This document shows, in pieces, positions 1 through 4,935 of a DNA stretch of 5,011 bases. Below the pieces are notes generated by a model, which was given only the letters and a program-made list of their open reading frames with translations, was not told the origin of the DNA and made no database searches. Source of the stretch: Methylophilaceae bacterium UBA7525 (GTDB taxonomy: Bacteria; Pseudomonadota; Gammaproteobacteria; Burkholderiales; Methylophilaceae); assembly GCA_002479405.1 (NCBI GenBank), contig DLMX01000050.1:521-5531 (forward strand), written 5' to 3'. The position numbers and the translations under genes were made by a program. How positions within the stretch are numbered: position 1 is the stretch's first letter; each line of letters begins with the position of its first letter.

Positions 1-1096
1 CTGCTTCTTCTTCGTCGCCGACTGGCACGCCCTGACCACCTCCTATGAGGACACCGCGGGCATCAATGCCAGTGTGTGGGAGATGGCGGTGGATTGGCTT
101 GCCGTCGGCGTCAATCCGGGCTCGGCCAAGATATTCATTCAGTCGCGCGTGCCGGAGCATGCCGAACTGCACCTGCTGCTGTCGATGATCACCCCGCTGG
201 GCTGGCTGGAGCGCGTGCCGACCTACAAGGACCAGCAGGAAAAGCTCAAGGAAAAGGACCTCGCCACCTACGGCTTCCTCGGCTACCCGCTGCTGCAGAG
301 CGCCGACATCCTGATCTACCGCGCCGGTCTGGTGCCGGTGGGCGAGGACCAGGTGGCCCACGTGGAGATCACCCGCGAGGTGGCGCGCCGCTTCAACCAA
401 ATCTACGGCCGCGAGCCGGACTTCGAGGCCAAGGCCGAGGCCGCGGTGAAGAAGATGGGCAAGAAGAACGCCAAGCTGTACCACGACCTGCGCAAGCGTT
501 ACACCGAACAGGGCGACACGGAAGCCCTGGCCACCGGCCGTGCCCTGCTGGAGGCGCAGCAGAACATCACCCTGGCCGACCGCGAGCGGTTGTTCGGCTA
601 TCTGGACGGCGCCGGACGCACCATCCTGCCCGAGCCGCAGGCACTGCTGACCCCGGCCTCCAAGATGCCGGGCCTGGACGGGCAGAAGATGTCCAAGTCC
701 TACAACAACACCATCGCCCTGCGTGACGATCCCAAGCAGGTGGAGCAGAAGTTGCGCACCATGCCCACCGACCCGGCACGTGTACGCCGCACTGACGCCG
801 GTGATCCCAACAAGTGTCCGGTGTGGCAGCTGCACCAGGTCTATTCCGACGACGCGGTGAAGAGCTGGGTGGTGGAGGGCTGCACCAGTGCCGGCATTGG
901 TTGCCTGGACTGCAAGCAGCCGGTGGTGGATGCGGTGCTGAACGAGTTGCGACCGATCCAGGAACGCATCGCCGAGTTCGGCAATGACCCGGATCGGGTG
1001 CGTAACATCCTGGCCGAGGGCAGCGAGGCGGCGCGCAGTGTGGCGCGCGCCACACTGGACGAGGTGCGCCAGGCCATGGGACTGAGCTACCGCTAA
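1..1096 (+). CDS. trpS: Tryptophanyl-tRNA synthetase, long form, 5' end missing
   Basis: This cytoplasmic class I aminoacyl-tRNA synthetase charges tRNA-Trp with tryptophan using ATP. The reading frame is open from base 2, so the gene runs in from the left; the GTG at 74 lies inside conserved sequence and is not the start. Visible are 364 residues, beginning in the Rossmann fold (CFFFVADWHALTT). GEDQ is at residues 114-117 and KMSKS at residues 229-233 (bases 686-700), inside GLDGQKMSKSYNN. The HIGH motif lies upstream of the window. About 70 residues (roughly 137-208) sit between the GEDQ helix and KMSKS that short TrpRS enzymes lack; Pseudomonas and Xanthomonas type enzymes have such an insert. 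The C-terminal anticodon-binding part carries four cysteines spaced C-x21-C-x6-C-x2-C (residues 272, 294, 301, 304), suggesting an iron-sulfur cluster. Third codon positions are much richer in G/C than in murI. Identity is very secure. Confidence 0.97.
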   Translation, partial: CFFFVADWHALTTSYEDTAGINASVWEMAVDWLAVGVNPGSAKIFIQSRVPEHAELHLLLSMITPLGWLERVPTYKDQQEKLKEKDLATYGFLGYPLLQSADILIYRAGLVPVGEDQVAHVEITREVARRFNQIYGREPDFEAKAEAAVKKMGKKNAKLYHDLRKRYTEQGDTEALATGRALLEAQQNITLADRERLFGYLDGAGRTILPEPQALLTPASKMPGLDGQKMSKSYNNTIALRDDPKQVEQKLRTMPTDPARVRRTDAGDPNKCPVWQLHQVYSDDAVKSWVVEGCTSAGIGCLDCKQPVVDAVLNELRPIQERIAEFGNDPDRVRNILAEGSEAARSVARATLDEVRQAMGLSYR

Positions 1097-1108
1097 AAAA
1101 ATATCTTT

Positions 1109-1187
1109 TAGCCACAGAGAACACAGAGGGCACAGAGATTGCCCTTCAGAATTGAAGCCTCTGTGATCTCTGTGCCCTCTGTGGCTA
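1109..1187. repeat. CACAGAG inverted-repeat element between convergent genes
   Basis: Three copies of CACAGAG (1113-1119, 1122-1128, 1131-1137) are followed, after a 21-base spacer, by three copies of the reverse complement CTCTGTG (1159-1165, 1168-1174, 1177-1183). Within each arm the copies recur every 9 bases. Flanking bases are also symmetric: tagc at the left end and gcta at the right. The arms could fold into a long hairpin, in more than one register because of the 9-base periodicity. It lies in the 114-base gap between the stops of trpS (+) and the adenosyltransferase gene (-), where a two-way terminator would be expected, but neither side has a clear T-run beside the stem. I recall similar CCACAGAG-type interspersed repeats in environmental proteobacterial genomes, so it is probably one copy of a dispersed family; that is memory, not something shown here. 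Confidence 0.85.
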
Positions 1188-1210
1188 TAGTTTCGGTTTA
1201 AAGTTTGAAA

Positions 1211-1759
1211 TTACATGCACTCGTTTTTCCAGAGGACGTCGGGTACGTCAGCCTGTTTGTTGAGGATGCGGCATATGACGAACAGCAGGTCGGACAGCCG
1301 GTTGAGATACTGCAACGAGACCGGGGTCACGGTTTCTTCGCGGCTGAGGCGTGTGAGTTGACGCTCGGCGCGGCGGCAGACCGTTCTGGCGAGGTGACAA
1401 TAGGCTGCGGCGCGCGTGCCGCCGGGCAGGATGAATTCCTTGAGTGGTTCGAGCTGGTCGTTCAGTTTGTCCAGTGTTTCTTCCAGCGCGCTGATGCGCT
1501 CGGCTTTGACCATGGCATGACCGGGAATGCAGATCTCGCCGCCGAGGTCGAACAGGTCGTGCTGGACGCGGGTGAGTGTGTCGTGCAGGCCAGCGGAAAG
1601 CGGCTCGGTCATCAGGATGCCGATGACGGCATTGAGTTCATCGACGTCGCCCATGGCTTCCACTCGCAAGCTGTCCTTGTTGGTGCGGCTGCCGTCACCG
1701 AGACCGGTGGTGCCGTCGTCGCCGGTACGTGTGTAGATTTTGCTGAGTCTGTTGGCCAT
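1211..1759 (-). CDS. pduO: PduO-type corrinoid adenosyltransferase
   Basis: This enzyme transfers the adenosyl group of ATP to reduced cob(I)alamin, making adenosylcobalamin for B12-dependent enzymes in the cytoplasm. The 182-residue product has the full set of PduO/MMAB-family signatures: the N-terminal ATP-binding stretch YTRTGDDGTTGLGDG (residues 9-23), GDVDELN (37-43), LPGG (111-114), the arginine-rich RTVCRRAER (125-133) and YLNRLSDLLFV (151-161). Length and ends fit a complete single-domain enzyme. The ATG at 1759 is supported by AAAGGA (1765-1770 on the minus strand) five bases upstream. The gene is divergent from murI and convergent with trpS, so it looks monocistronic. No B12 synthesis gene or B12-dependent enzyme is beside it, so its client is unknown. 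The name pduO refers to the family; there is no propanediol operon here. CobA/BtuR-type enzymes are unrelated in sequence and excluded. Confidence 0.94.
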   Translation of the reverse strand: MANRLSKIYTRTGDDGTTGLGDGSRTNKDSLRVEAMGDVDELNAVIGILMTEPLSAGLHDTLTRVQHDLFDLGGEICIPGHAMVKAERISALEETLDKLNDQLEPLKEFILPGGTRAAAYCHLARTVCRRAERQLTRLSREETVTPVSLQYLNRLSDLLFVICRILNKQADVPDVLWKNECM

Positions 1760-1764
1760 GATTA

Positions 1765-1770
1765 TCCTTT
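1765..1770 (-). promoter_or_regulatory. Ribosome binding site of the adenosyltransferase gene
   Basis: The minus strand reads AAAGGA five bases before the ATG at 1759, a good Shine-Dalgarno match. It fixes the start immediately before ANRLSKIYTRTG, the usual N-terminus of the family. Confidence 0.7.
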
Positions 1771-1784
1771 AAGAATGTAACTAT

Positions 1785-1790
1785 TTTATA
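1785..1790 (-). promoter_or_regulatory. Candidate -10 box for the adenosyltransferase gene
   Basis: The minus strand reads TATAAA (five of six to TATAAT), about 25 bases before the start codon, in the divergent gap with murI. No convincing -35 hexamer lies at 16-18 bases, so the call rests on the -10 box and position only. Confidence 0.3.
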
Positions 1791-1810
1791 GAGTCGGTGG
1801 CATCAAGACC

Positions 1811-1840
1811 ATGACATCCGGTTGGCAGTTCAGCTAAACT
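1811..1840 (+). promoter_or_regulatory. Candidate sigma-70 promoter for murI
   Basis: ATGACA (1811-1816, five of six to TTGACA) and TAAACT (1835-1840, four of six to TATAAT) are spaced 18 bases apart, about 40 bases before the murI start. An alternative in the same gap is TTGGCA at 1822-1827 with TTCATT at 1845-1850, whose -10 is poorer. A promoter must lie in this 119-base gap because the preceding gene is divergent, but which of these is used is uncertain. Confidence 0.3.
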
Positions 1841-1878
1841 CGTCTTCATTTTGATTCTTCCGGCAAAGTCATTTCTCT

Positions 1879-2739
1879 GTGACCAAAAACACGTCAACCT
1901 TGCTTAAAACTGCCCCCATCGGCGTTTTTGATTCCGGTATCGGCGGTGTTTCTGTGTTGAAGCATATACGGCAGTTGTTGCCGCATGAAGATTTGCTCTA
2001 CTGCGCGGATTCAAAGCATGCGCCCTACGGCAATAAATCCCCTGAATTCATTCGCGAGCGTTCGCATGCGCTTACCCGGTTCCTGATCGGGCAGGGCGCA
2101 AAAGCCATTGTGGTCGCCTGCAATACCGCGACTGCCGGCGCAATTGCGAACTTGCGGGAGCATTTTTCCCTGCCCATCATCGGTATGGAGCCGGCAGTGA
2201 AGCCGGCGGCGGTCGCAAGCAAAACCGGCGTGATCGGCGTGCTGGCAACCATAGGCACGCTGAAAAGCGCTCAGTTTGCTGCGCTGCTGGAAAGTTACGG
2301 CAGGAACGTACAGGTGGTGACACAGGCCTGTCCTGGCCTTGTGGAGTGTGTGGAGCGCGGCGAGCTGGATAGCGATGCGACCAGGGCGTTGGTTGCCAGT
2401 TACTTGCAGCCGCTATTGGCGGCCGGGGCCGATGCCATTGTGCTGGGCTGTACGCATTATCCGTTCTTGCGACAGGTCATTGTTCAACAGCTGCCACCTG
2501 CAATCACCTTGATCGATACGGGTGAGGCGGTGGCCAGGCAGGTGCAAAGGCGTTTGCAGGAAGCCGGACTGCTGAATGATGCTGCAGGGGGGGTGAAAAA
2601 TACGTTCTGGATCAATCGGGCGACGGATGCGGAATTCGAGCAGACCTCGAAAGTGATTGAGGTGCTATGGGGTCCAATGCAGCGGCGTCGTTCTGGTGGA
2701 GAATGCGATTTTTACCGCTTGCCGGAGAGCGCCAGCTAA
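1879..2739 (+). CDS. murI: Glutamate racemase
   Basis: MurI interconverts L- and D-glutamate in the cytoplasm without a cofactor, supplying D-glutamate for the peptidoglycan stem peptide. The 286-residue product is full length. FDSGIGG at residues 17-23 carries the conserved Asp-Ser pair. Two catalytic cysteines sit in the expected places: Cys81 in VVACNTAT and Cys191 in LGCTHYPF, one per pseudo-symmetric half, with His193 following the second. GVLATIGT (120-127) and CPGLVECVE (151-159) are further family signatures. The start is taken as the GTG at 1879: an in-frame TGA at 1852 rules out much extension, and no in-frame ATG lies between. No strong Shine-Dalgarno sequence precedes it, so the start is less certain than the identity; TTG at 1900 is the next option. 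The gene stands alone, divergent from the adenosyltransferase gene and convergent with the zf-CHCC gene. Confidence 0.96.
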   Translation: MTKNTSTLLKTAPIGVFDSGIGGVSVLKHIRQLLPHEDLLYCADSKHAPYGNKSPEFIRERSHALTRFLIGQGAKAIVVACNTATAGAIANLREHFSLPIIGMEPAVKPAAVASKTGVIGVLATIGTLKSAQFAALLESYGRNVQVVTQACPGLVECVERGELDSDATRALVASYLQPLLAAGADAIVLGCTHYPFLRQVIVQQLPPAITLIDTGEAVARQVQRRLQEAGLLNDAAGGVKNTFWINRATDAEFEQTSKVIEVLWGPMQRRRSGGECDFYRLPESAS

Positions 2740-2791
2740 AGCGCCAAGCGCAAGTTAAGAGAGTGCAAGTATGAGTGTTTGACTGATTGCG

Positions 2792-2819
2792 CGGCTAGTG
2801 GTGAGCCACCACTTCGCCG
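2792..2819. terminator. Hairpin between convergent murI and zf-CHCC genes
   Basis: A perfect 7-base stem (AGTGGTG 2797-2803, CACCACT 2807-2813) closes a 3-base loop. It is extended below a small internal loop by CGGC (2792-2795) pairing with GCCG (2816-2819). The structure overlaps the TAG stop and last codons of the zf-CHCC gene and lies 53 bases past the murI stop, a fitting place for a terminator of the murI transcript. Neither strand has a proper U-tract after the stem, so it may instead be a 3'-end stabiliser or a by-product of coding sequence. Confidence 0.4.
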
Positions 2820-2986
2820 GCTTTCAGTTTGTATCGGGTGCCGCAGTAAGGACACATGGCATGGCCGCTGGCTGCGATATCCAGAAAGACGCGCGGGTGC
2901 GAGCACCACAACGCGACTTCCTTCGTCGGGCAATGCAAAGGCAGATCCTTCGCACTCACTTCGATTTCTTTTGTCAGTTCAGCCAT
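2795..2986 (-). CDS. Small zinc-finger protein, zf-CHCC family
   Basis: This 63-residue protein belongs to the zf-CHCC family, related to the zinc-binding end of the mitochondrial complex I accessory subunit NDUFS6. The bacterial role is not established. Presumed zinc ligands are Cys19, His30, Cys45 and Cys48, spaced C-x10-H-x14-C-x2-C, within LPLHCP, SHPRVFLDI and CPYCGTRYKL. Cys28, just before SHP, is an extra cysteine where I would expect Asn in many relatives. The start at 2986 has GGAA (2994-2997) seven bases upstream. It lies 27 bases downstream of the ilvE stop on the same strand, so the two are almost certainly co-transcribed. This ilvE neighbourhood is, as I recall, common in beta- and gammaproteobacteria. 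The stop is TAG at 2795. The family call is strong; no function in branched-chain metabolism can be inferred from position alone. Confidence 0.9.
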   Translation of the reverse strand: MAELTKEIEVSAKDLPLHCPTKEVALWCSHPRVFLDIAASGHAMCPYCGTRYKLKAGEVVAHH

Positions 2987-3013
2987 GCCCCGATTCCGTT
3001 TTCAAAATCCAAT

Positions 3014-3946
3014 TTATACTAATGTCAGCCAGTCTTGATGCTTGGCTGATCGGCCCTTGACCACATCAAAATAGACGGATTGCAGTTTCTCGGTGATCGG
3101 ACCGCGGCCGCCATTGCCGATCTTGCGGTTGTCCAGTTCGCGGATCGGCGTGACTTCTGCGGCAGTGCCGGTGAAGAAAGCCTCGTCGGCAGAATAGACT
3201 TCATCGCGCGTGATGCGTTTTTCGACCACTTGCAGGCCCATTTCTTCCGCCAGCTCGACGATGGTGTCGCGCGTGATGCCTTCCAGCGCGCTGCTCAGGT
3301 CCGGGGTCAGCAGTTTACCCTTGCGTACCAGGAAGATGTTCTCGCCTGAGCCCTCGGCGACAAAGCCGTCCACATCCAGCAGTAGAGCCTCGTCGTAACC
3401 GTCCTGGATGGCTTCCTGGTGCGCCTGGATGGAGTTCATGTAATTACCGCTGGCCTTGGCCTTGCACATGGTGACGTTGACATGGTGGCGCGAGAAAGAT
3501 GAAGTCTTGACACGAATGCCTTTTTCCAGCGCTTCGTCACCCATGTAGGCGCCCCAGCTCCAGGCGGCGACGATGACGTGGGTGGACAGGGTCTTGGCGG
3601 AGATGCCCATGGCCTCGGCGCCGTAGAAGGCCATCGGGCGCAGGTAGCCGGATTCCAGCTTGTTCACCCGCACCACTTCCTTCTGCGCTGCGTTCAGGGT
3701 CTCCTTGTCGTAGGGTATCTTCATGCCGAGGATGTGCGCGGAACGGAAAAAGCGGTCGGTGTGGTCCTTCAAGCGGAAGATTGCAGTGCCTTTATCGGTC
3801 TTGTATGCTCGTACGCCCTCAAACACGCCCAGGCCGTAGTGCAGGCTGTGAGTCAGTACGTGGGTGGTGGCATCGCGCCACGGAACCATCTTGCCGTCAT
3901 ACCAGATAAAACCATCGCGGTCAGCCATGGATTGAACAATAGCCAT
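3014..3946 (-). CDS. ilvE: Branched-chain amino acid aminotransferase
   Basis: IlvE is a cytoplasmic PLP-dependent (fold type IV) transaminase that performs the last step of valine, isoleucine and leucine synthesis, with glutamate as amino donor. The 310-residue product has family landmarks throughout: the N-terminal WRDATTHVLTHSLHYG with GVFEGVRAYKT (residues 40-50), the likely Schiff-base lysine Lys164 in CKAKASGNY, the conserved Glu198 in GFVAEGSGENIF (194-205) and the phosphate-binding FTGTAAEVTPI (258-268). The frame stays open upstream to an ATG at 4087. I choose 3946 because AGGAAA lies seven bases before it and because homologues begin at or near MADRDG; the ATG at 3928 that starts MADRDG directly has no ribosome binding site. 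The gene heads a two-gene unit with the zf-CHCC gene and is divergent from sco. D-amino acid and aminodeoxychorismate lyase relatives are less likely given the close match to IlvE. Confidence 0.96.
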   Translation of the reverse strand: MAIVQSMADRDGFIWYDGKMVPWRDATTHVLTHSLHYGLGVFEGVRAYKTDKGTAIFRLKDHTDRFFRSAHILGMKIPYDKETLNAAQKEVVRVNKLESGYLRPMAFYGAEAMGISAKTLSTHVIVAAWSWGAYMGDEALEKGIRVKTSSFSRHHVNVTMCKAKASGNYMNSIQAHQEAIQDGYDEALLLDVDGFVAEGSGENIFLVRKGKLLTPDLSSALEGITRDTIVELAEEMGLQVVEKRITRDEVYSADEAFFTGTAAEVTPIRELDNRKIGNGGRGPITEKLQSVYFDVVKGRSAKHQDWLTLV

Positions 3947-3953
3947 CTTCAAA

Positions 3954-3959
3954 TTTCCT
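3954..3959 (-). promoter_or_regulatory. Ribosome binding site that decides the ilvE start
   Basis: The minus strand reads AGGAAA seven bases before the ATG at 3946. It favours that codon over the far upstream ATG at 4087, which would add 47 unrelated-looking residues, and over the ATG at 3928. Confidence 0.65.
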
Positions 3960-3975
3960 AGCGAGCAAAACTCTA

Positions 3976-4003
3976 ATTGTAATCGTAACCTTGGTGCCTT
4001 GAA
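3976..4003 (-). promoter_or_regulatory. Candidate sigma-70 promoter for ilvE
   Basis: On the minus strand TACAAT (3976-3981, five of six to TATAAT) is preceded, after a 16-base spacer, by TTCAAG (3998-4003), a weak -35 with three of six matches. Transcription would start about 20 bases before the start codon. No leader peptide rich in branched-chain residues and no attenuator hairpin is visible upstream. Confidence 0.3.
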
Positions 4004-4097
4004 TAGCGGGATTTCGGCAGTTTTCGTGGAATTCCGGGCTAATTTGGGGTGCCGCATGGTAAATGTGGGTAATGTGCATGCCTGCACTGGTTTCGGC

Positions 4098-4151
4098 TGG
4101 ACAGCTTATCCGCAAATACAGTGATAAAATCGTCTGCAAGCTTGATATAAG
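4098..4151 (+). promoter_or_regulatory. Candidate promoter region for sco
   Basis: TGGACA (4098-4103, five of six to TTGACA) is followed 19 bases later by GATAAA (4123-4128); the spacer is longer than ideal. A second possible -10, TATAAG (4146-4151), overlaps the left arm of the dyad at 4147-4167 but has no good -35. Because the gene behind it is divergent, a promoter is needed here; its exact position is uncertain. Confidence 0.25.
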
Positions 4152-4167
4152 GTAGCATTACCCTTAT
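4147..4167. promoter_or_regulatory. Dyad upstream of sco, possible operator or leader hairpin
   Basis: ATAAGGTA (4147-4154) and TACCCTTAT (4159-4167) are inverted repeats with one unpaired C and a GCAT centre, giving eight matched pairs. The dyad ends 25 bases before the sco start codon and overlaps a possible -10 box, so it could be a repressor site. In RNA it would hide the AAGG at 4149-4152. I recognise no specific regulator; it matches neither an FNR/ANR box nor the CCTT-then-AAGG order of CueR-type copper operators. Confidence 0.35.
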
Positions 4168-4192
4168 GTCTACCATGAAAACTTGATTGCAT

Positions 4193-4780
4193 ATGGCCAA
4201 AACTCTCCATTATCTTTTTGCGGCGGTGCTGATCGCGCTACTTGCTGCCTGCTCCCCATCTTCAGAAGAATCCTCGTTTTTCGGTACCGATATCACGGGT
4301 GCTGATTTTGCCAACGGCTTTAAACTGACTGATCATCATGGCGAGGTCAGGCAGCTTTCGGATTATCAGGGCAAGGTGGTTGCGCTATTTTTCGGCTTCA
4401 CCCATTGTCCGGATATCTGCCCGACGACGATGGCGGATCTGGCGGCTGCCATGAAACTGATGGGCGAGAACAGTGATGAGGTGCAGGTGTTGTTTGTCAC
4501 TGTCGACCCGGAGCGGGATACGCCGGAAGTGCTGGCGCAGTTCGTGCCGTCTTTCGATAGCCGCTTCATCGGTCTGACCGGTACTACGGAAGAGATCGAC
4601 CGGGTCGCGAAGACTTTCAAGATTTTTTATGCCAGACAACAGGAGCCGGGGCAGACAGGATACAGTTTCGATCACAGCGCAGGTGTGTACGTCTATGATA
4701 AGCAAGGAAAAATCCGGATTTATCTGAAGTATGGGCAGAAGCCGGTGGAGCTTGCACACGATTTGAGCCGTCTGCTCTGA
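4193..4780 (+). CDS. sco: SCO1/SenC-type copper-chaperone lipoprotein
   Basis: SCO proteins are thioredoxin-fold copper carriers and thiol reductants that help build the copper centres of haem-copper oxidases on the outer face of the cytoplasmic membrane. The 195-residue product starts with a lipoprotein signal: a hydrophobic stretch (residues 7-19) and the lipobox Leu17-Ala-Ala-Cys20, so it should be lipid-anchored in the periplasm. Copper ligands are all present: Cys72 and Cys76 in FTHCPDICPTT, and His161 in YSFDHSAGVYV. VTVDPERDTP (103-111 region) is also typical. I choose the ATG at 4193; the TTG at 4187 would add only two residues, and neither has a clear Shine-Dalgarno sequence. The next gene on the same strand is ccoN, 155 bases on, which suggests that the client is the cbb3 oxidase. 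It is divergent from ilvE. A peroxiredoxin or plain thioredoxin is excluded by the CxxxC plus His pattern. Confidence 0.95.
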   Translation: MAKTLHYLFAAVLIALLAACSPSSEESSFFGTDITGADFANGFKLTDHHGEVRQLSDYQGKVVALFFGFTHCPDICPTTMADLAAAMKLMGENSDEVQVLFVTVDPERDTPEVLAQFVPSFDSRFIGLTGTTEEIDRVAKTFKIFYARQQEPGQTGYSFDHSAGVYVYDKQGKIRIYLKYGQKPVELAHDLSRLL

Positions 4781-4793
4781 TACATTTTTGAGT

Positions 4794-4822
4794 TGTTCGG
4801 CAGCTTGTATGAAGTCTATAAT
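4794..4822 (+). promoter_or_regulatory. Candidate sigma-70 promoter for ccoN
   Basis: A perfect TATAAT (4817-4822) has TTGTTC (4794-4799, three of six to TTGACA) 17 bases upstream. The start site would be near 4830, leaving a leader of about 105 bases before ccoN. No TTGAT-N4-ATCAA (FNR/ANR) box, expected for many cbb3 operons, is seen in 4781-4935. Confidence 0.4.
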
Positions 4823-4835
4823 ATTTCGCTTTGCT

Positions 4836-4864
4836 AGCTATGTTGTAGGTTTCAACAGCTTTTT
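4836..4864 (+). terminator. Terminator-like hairpin between sco and ccoN
   Basis: AGC (4836-4838) plus TGTTG (4841-4845) pair with CAACA-GCT (4853-4860), with a two-base bulge and a 7-base loop. TTTT (4861-4864) follows directly. The stem is short and not GC-rich. It may end the sco transcript 56-84 bases after its stop, or act on the leader of ccoN if transcription starts at the TATAAT box just upstream. Confidence 0.4.
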
Positions 4865-4922
4865 GGAAGAAGTTTCTGAGTGTTCTCTGTAACTTTTAAG
4901 TCTTTGTTTGGGTTTTGAATTC

Positions 4923-4927
4923 GGGAG
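4923..4927 (+). promoter_or_regulatory. Ribosome binding site of ccoN
   Basis: GGGAG stands eight bases before the ATG at 4936 and supports that codon as a true start, which matters because only 25 codons of the gene are in view. Confidence 0.65.
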
Positions 4928-4935
4928 TCGTAGTG

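Noticed and set aside
76..726. Open frame on the plus strand, 216 codons
   Set aside because: It overlaps trpS in another frame and its Arg/Gly/Pro/Ala-rich product is a GC-rich shadow with no recognisable domain.
567..1133. Open frame of 188 codons on the minus strand, antisense to trpS
   Set aside because: Low-complexity Pro/Arg/Ser/Cys-rich translation typical of a shadow of high-GC3 coding sequence; it also runs into the repeat element.
1109..1187. CRISPR-like array
   Set aside because: The repeats are 7 bases at 9-base steps, inverted between arms, with no spacer-length gaps.
1205..1780. Open frame of 191 codons on the plus strand over the adenosyltransferase gene
   Set aside because: The minus-strand product carries every PduO-family motif, while this frame has none and is explained as its antisense.
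3947..4087. A 47-residue N-terminal extension of IlvE, superficially like a targeting presequence
   Set aside because: The internal ATG at 3946 has a well-spaced AGGAAA and matches the family start; the extension is intergenic-looking and homologues lack it.
3921..4139. Open frame of 72 codons on the minus strand upstream of ilvE
   Set aside because: It overlaps the ilvE promoter and start in another frame, has no recognisable domain and no good ribosome site.
4187..4192. TTG at 4187 as the sco start
   Set aside because: It would add only two residues before the normal lipoprotein signal; ATG at 4193 is the more likely codon, though neither has a strong ribosome site.
4385..4759. Open frame of 124 codons on the minus strand within sco
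   Set aside because: Antisense to the conserved CxxxC-to-His region of SCO and without recognisable features.
4781..4935. FNR/ANR box expected upstream of a cbb3 operon
   Set aside because: No TTGAT-N4-ATCAA or near match was found on either strand by reading this gap.
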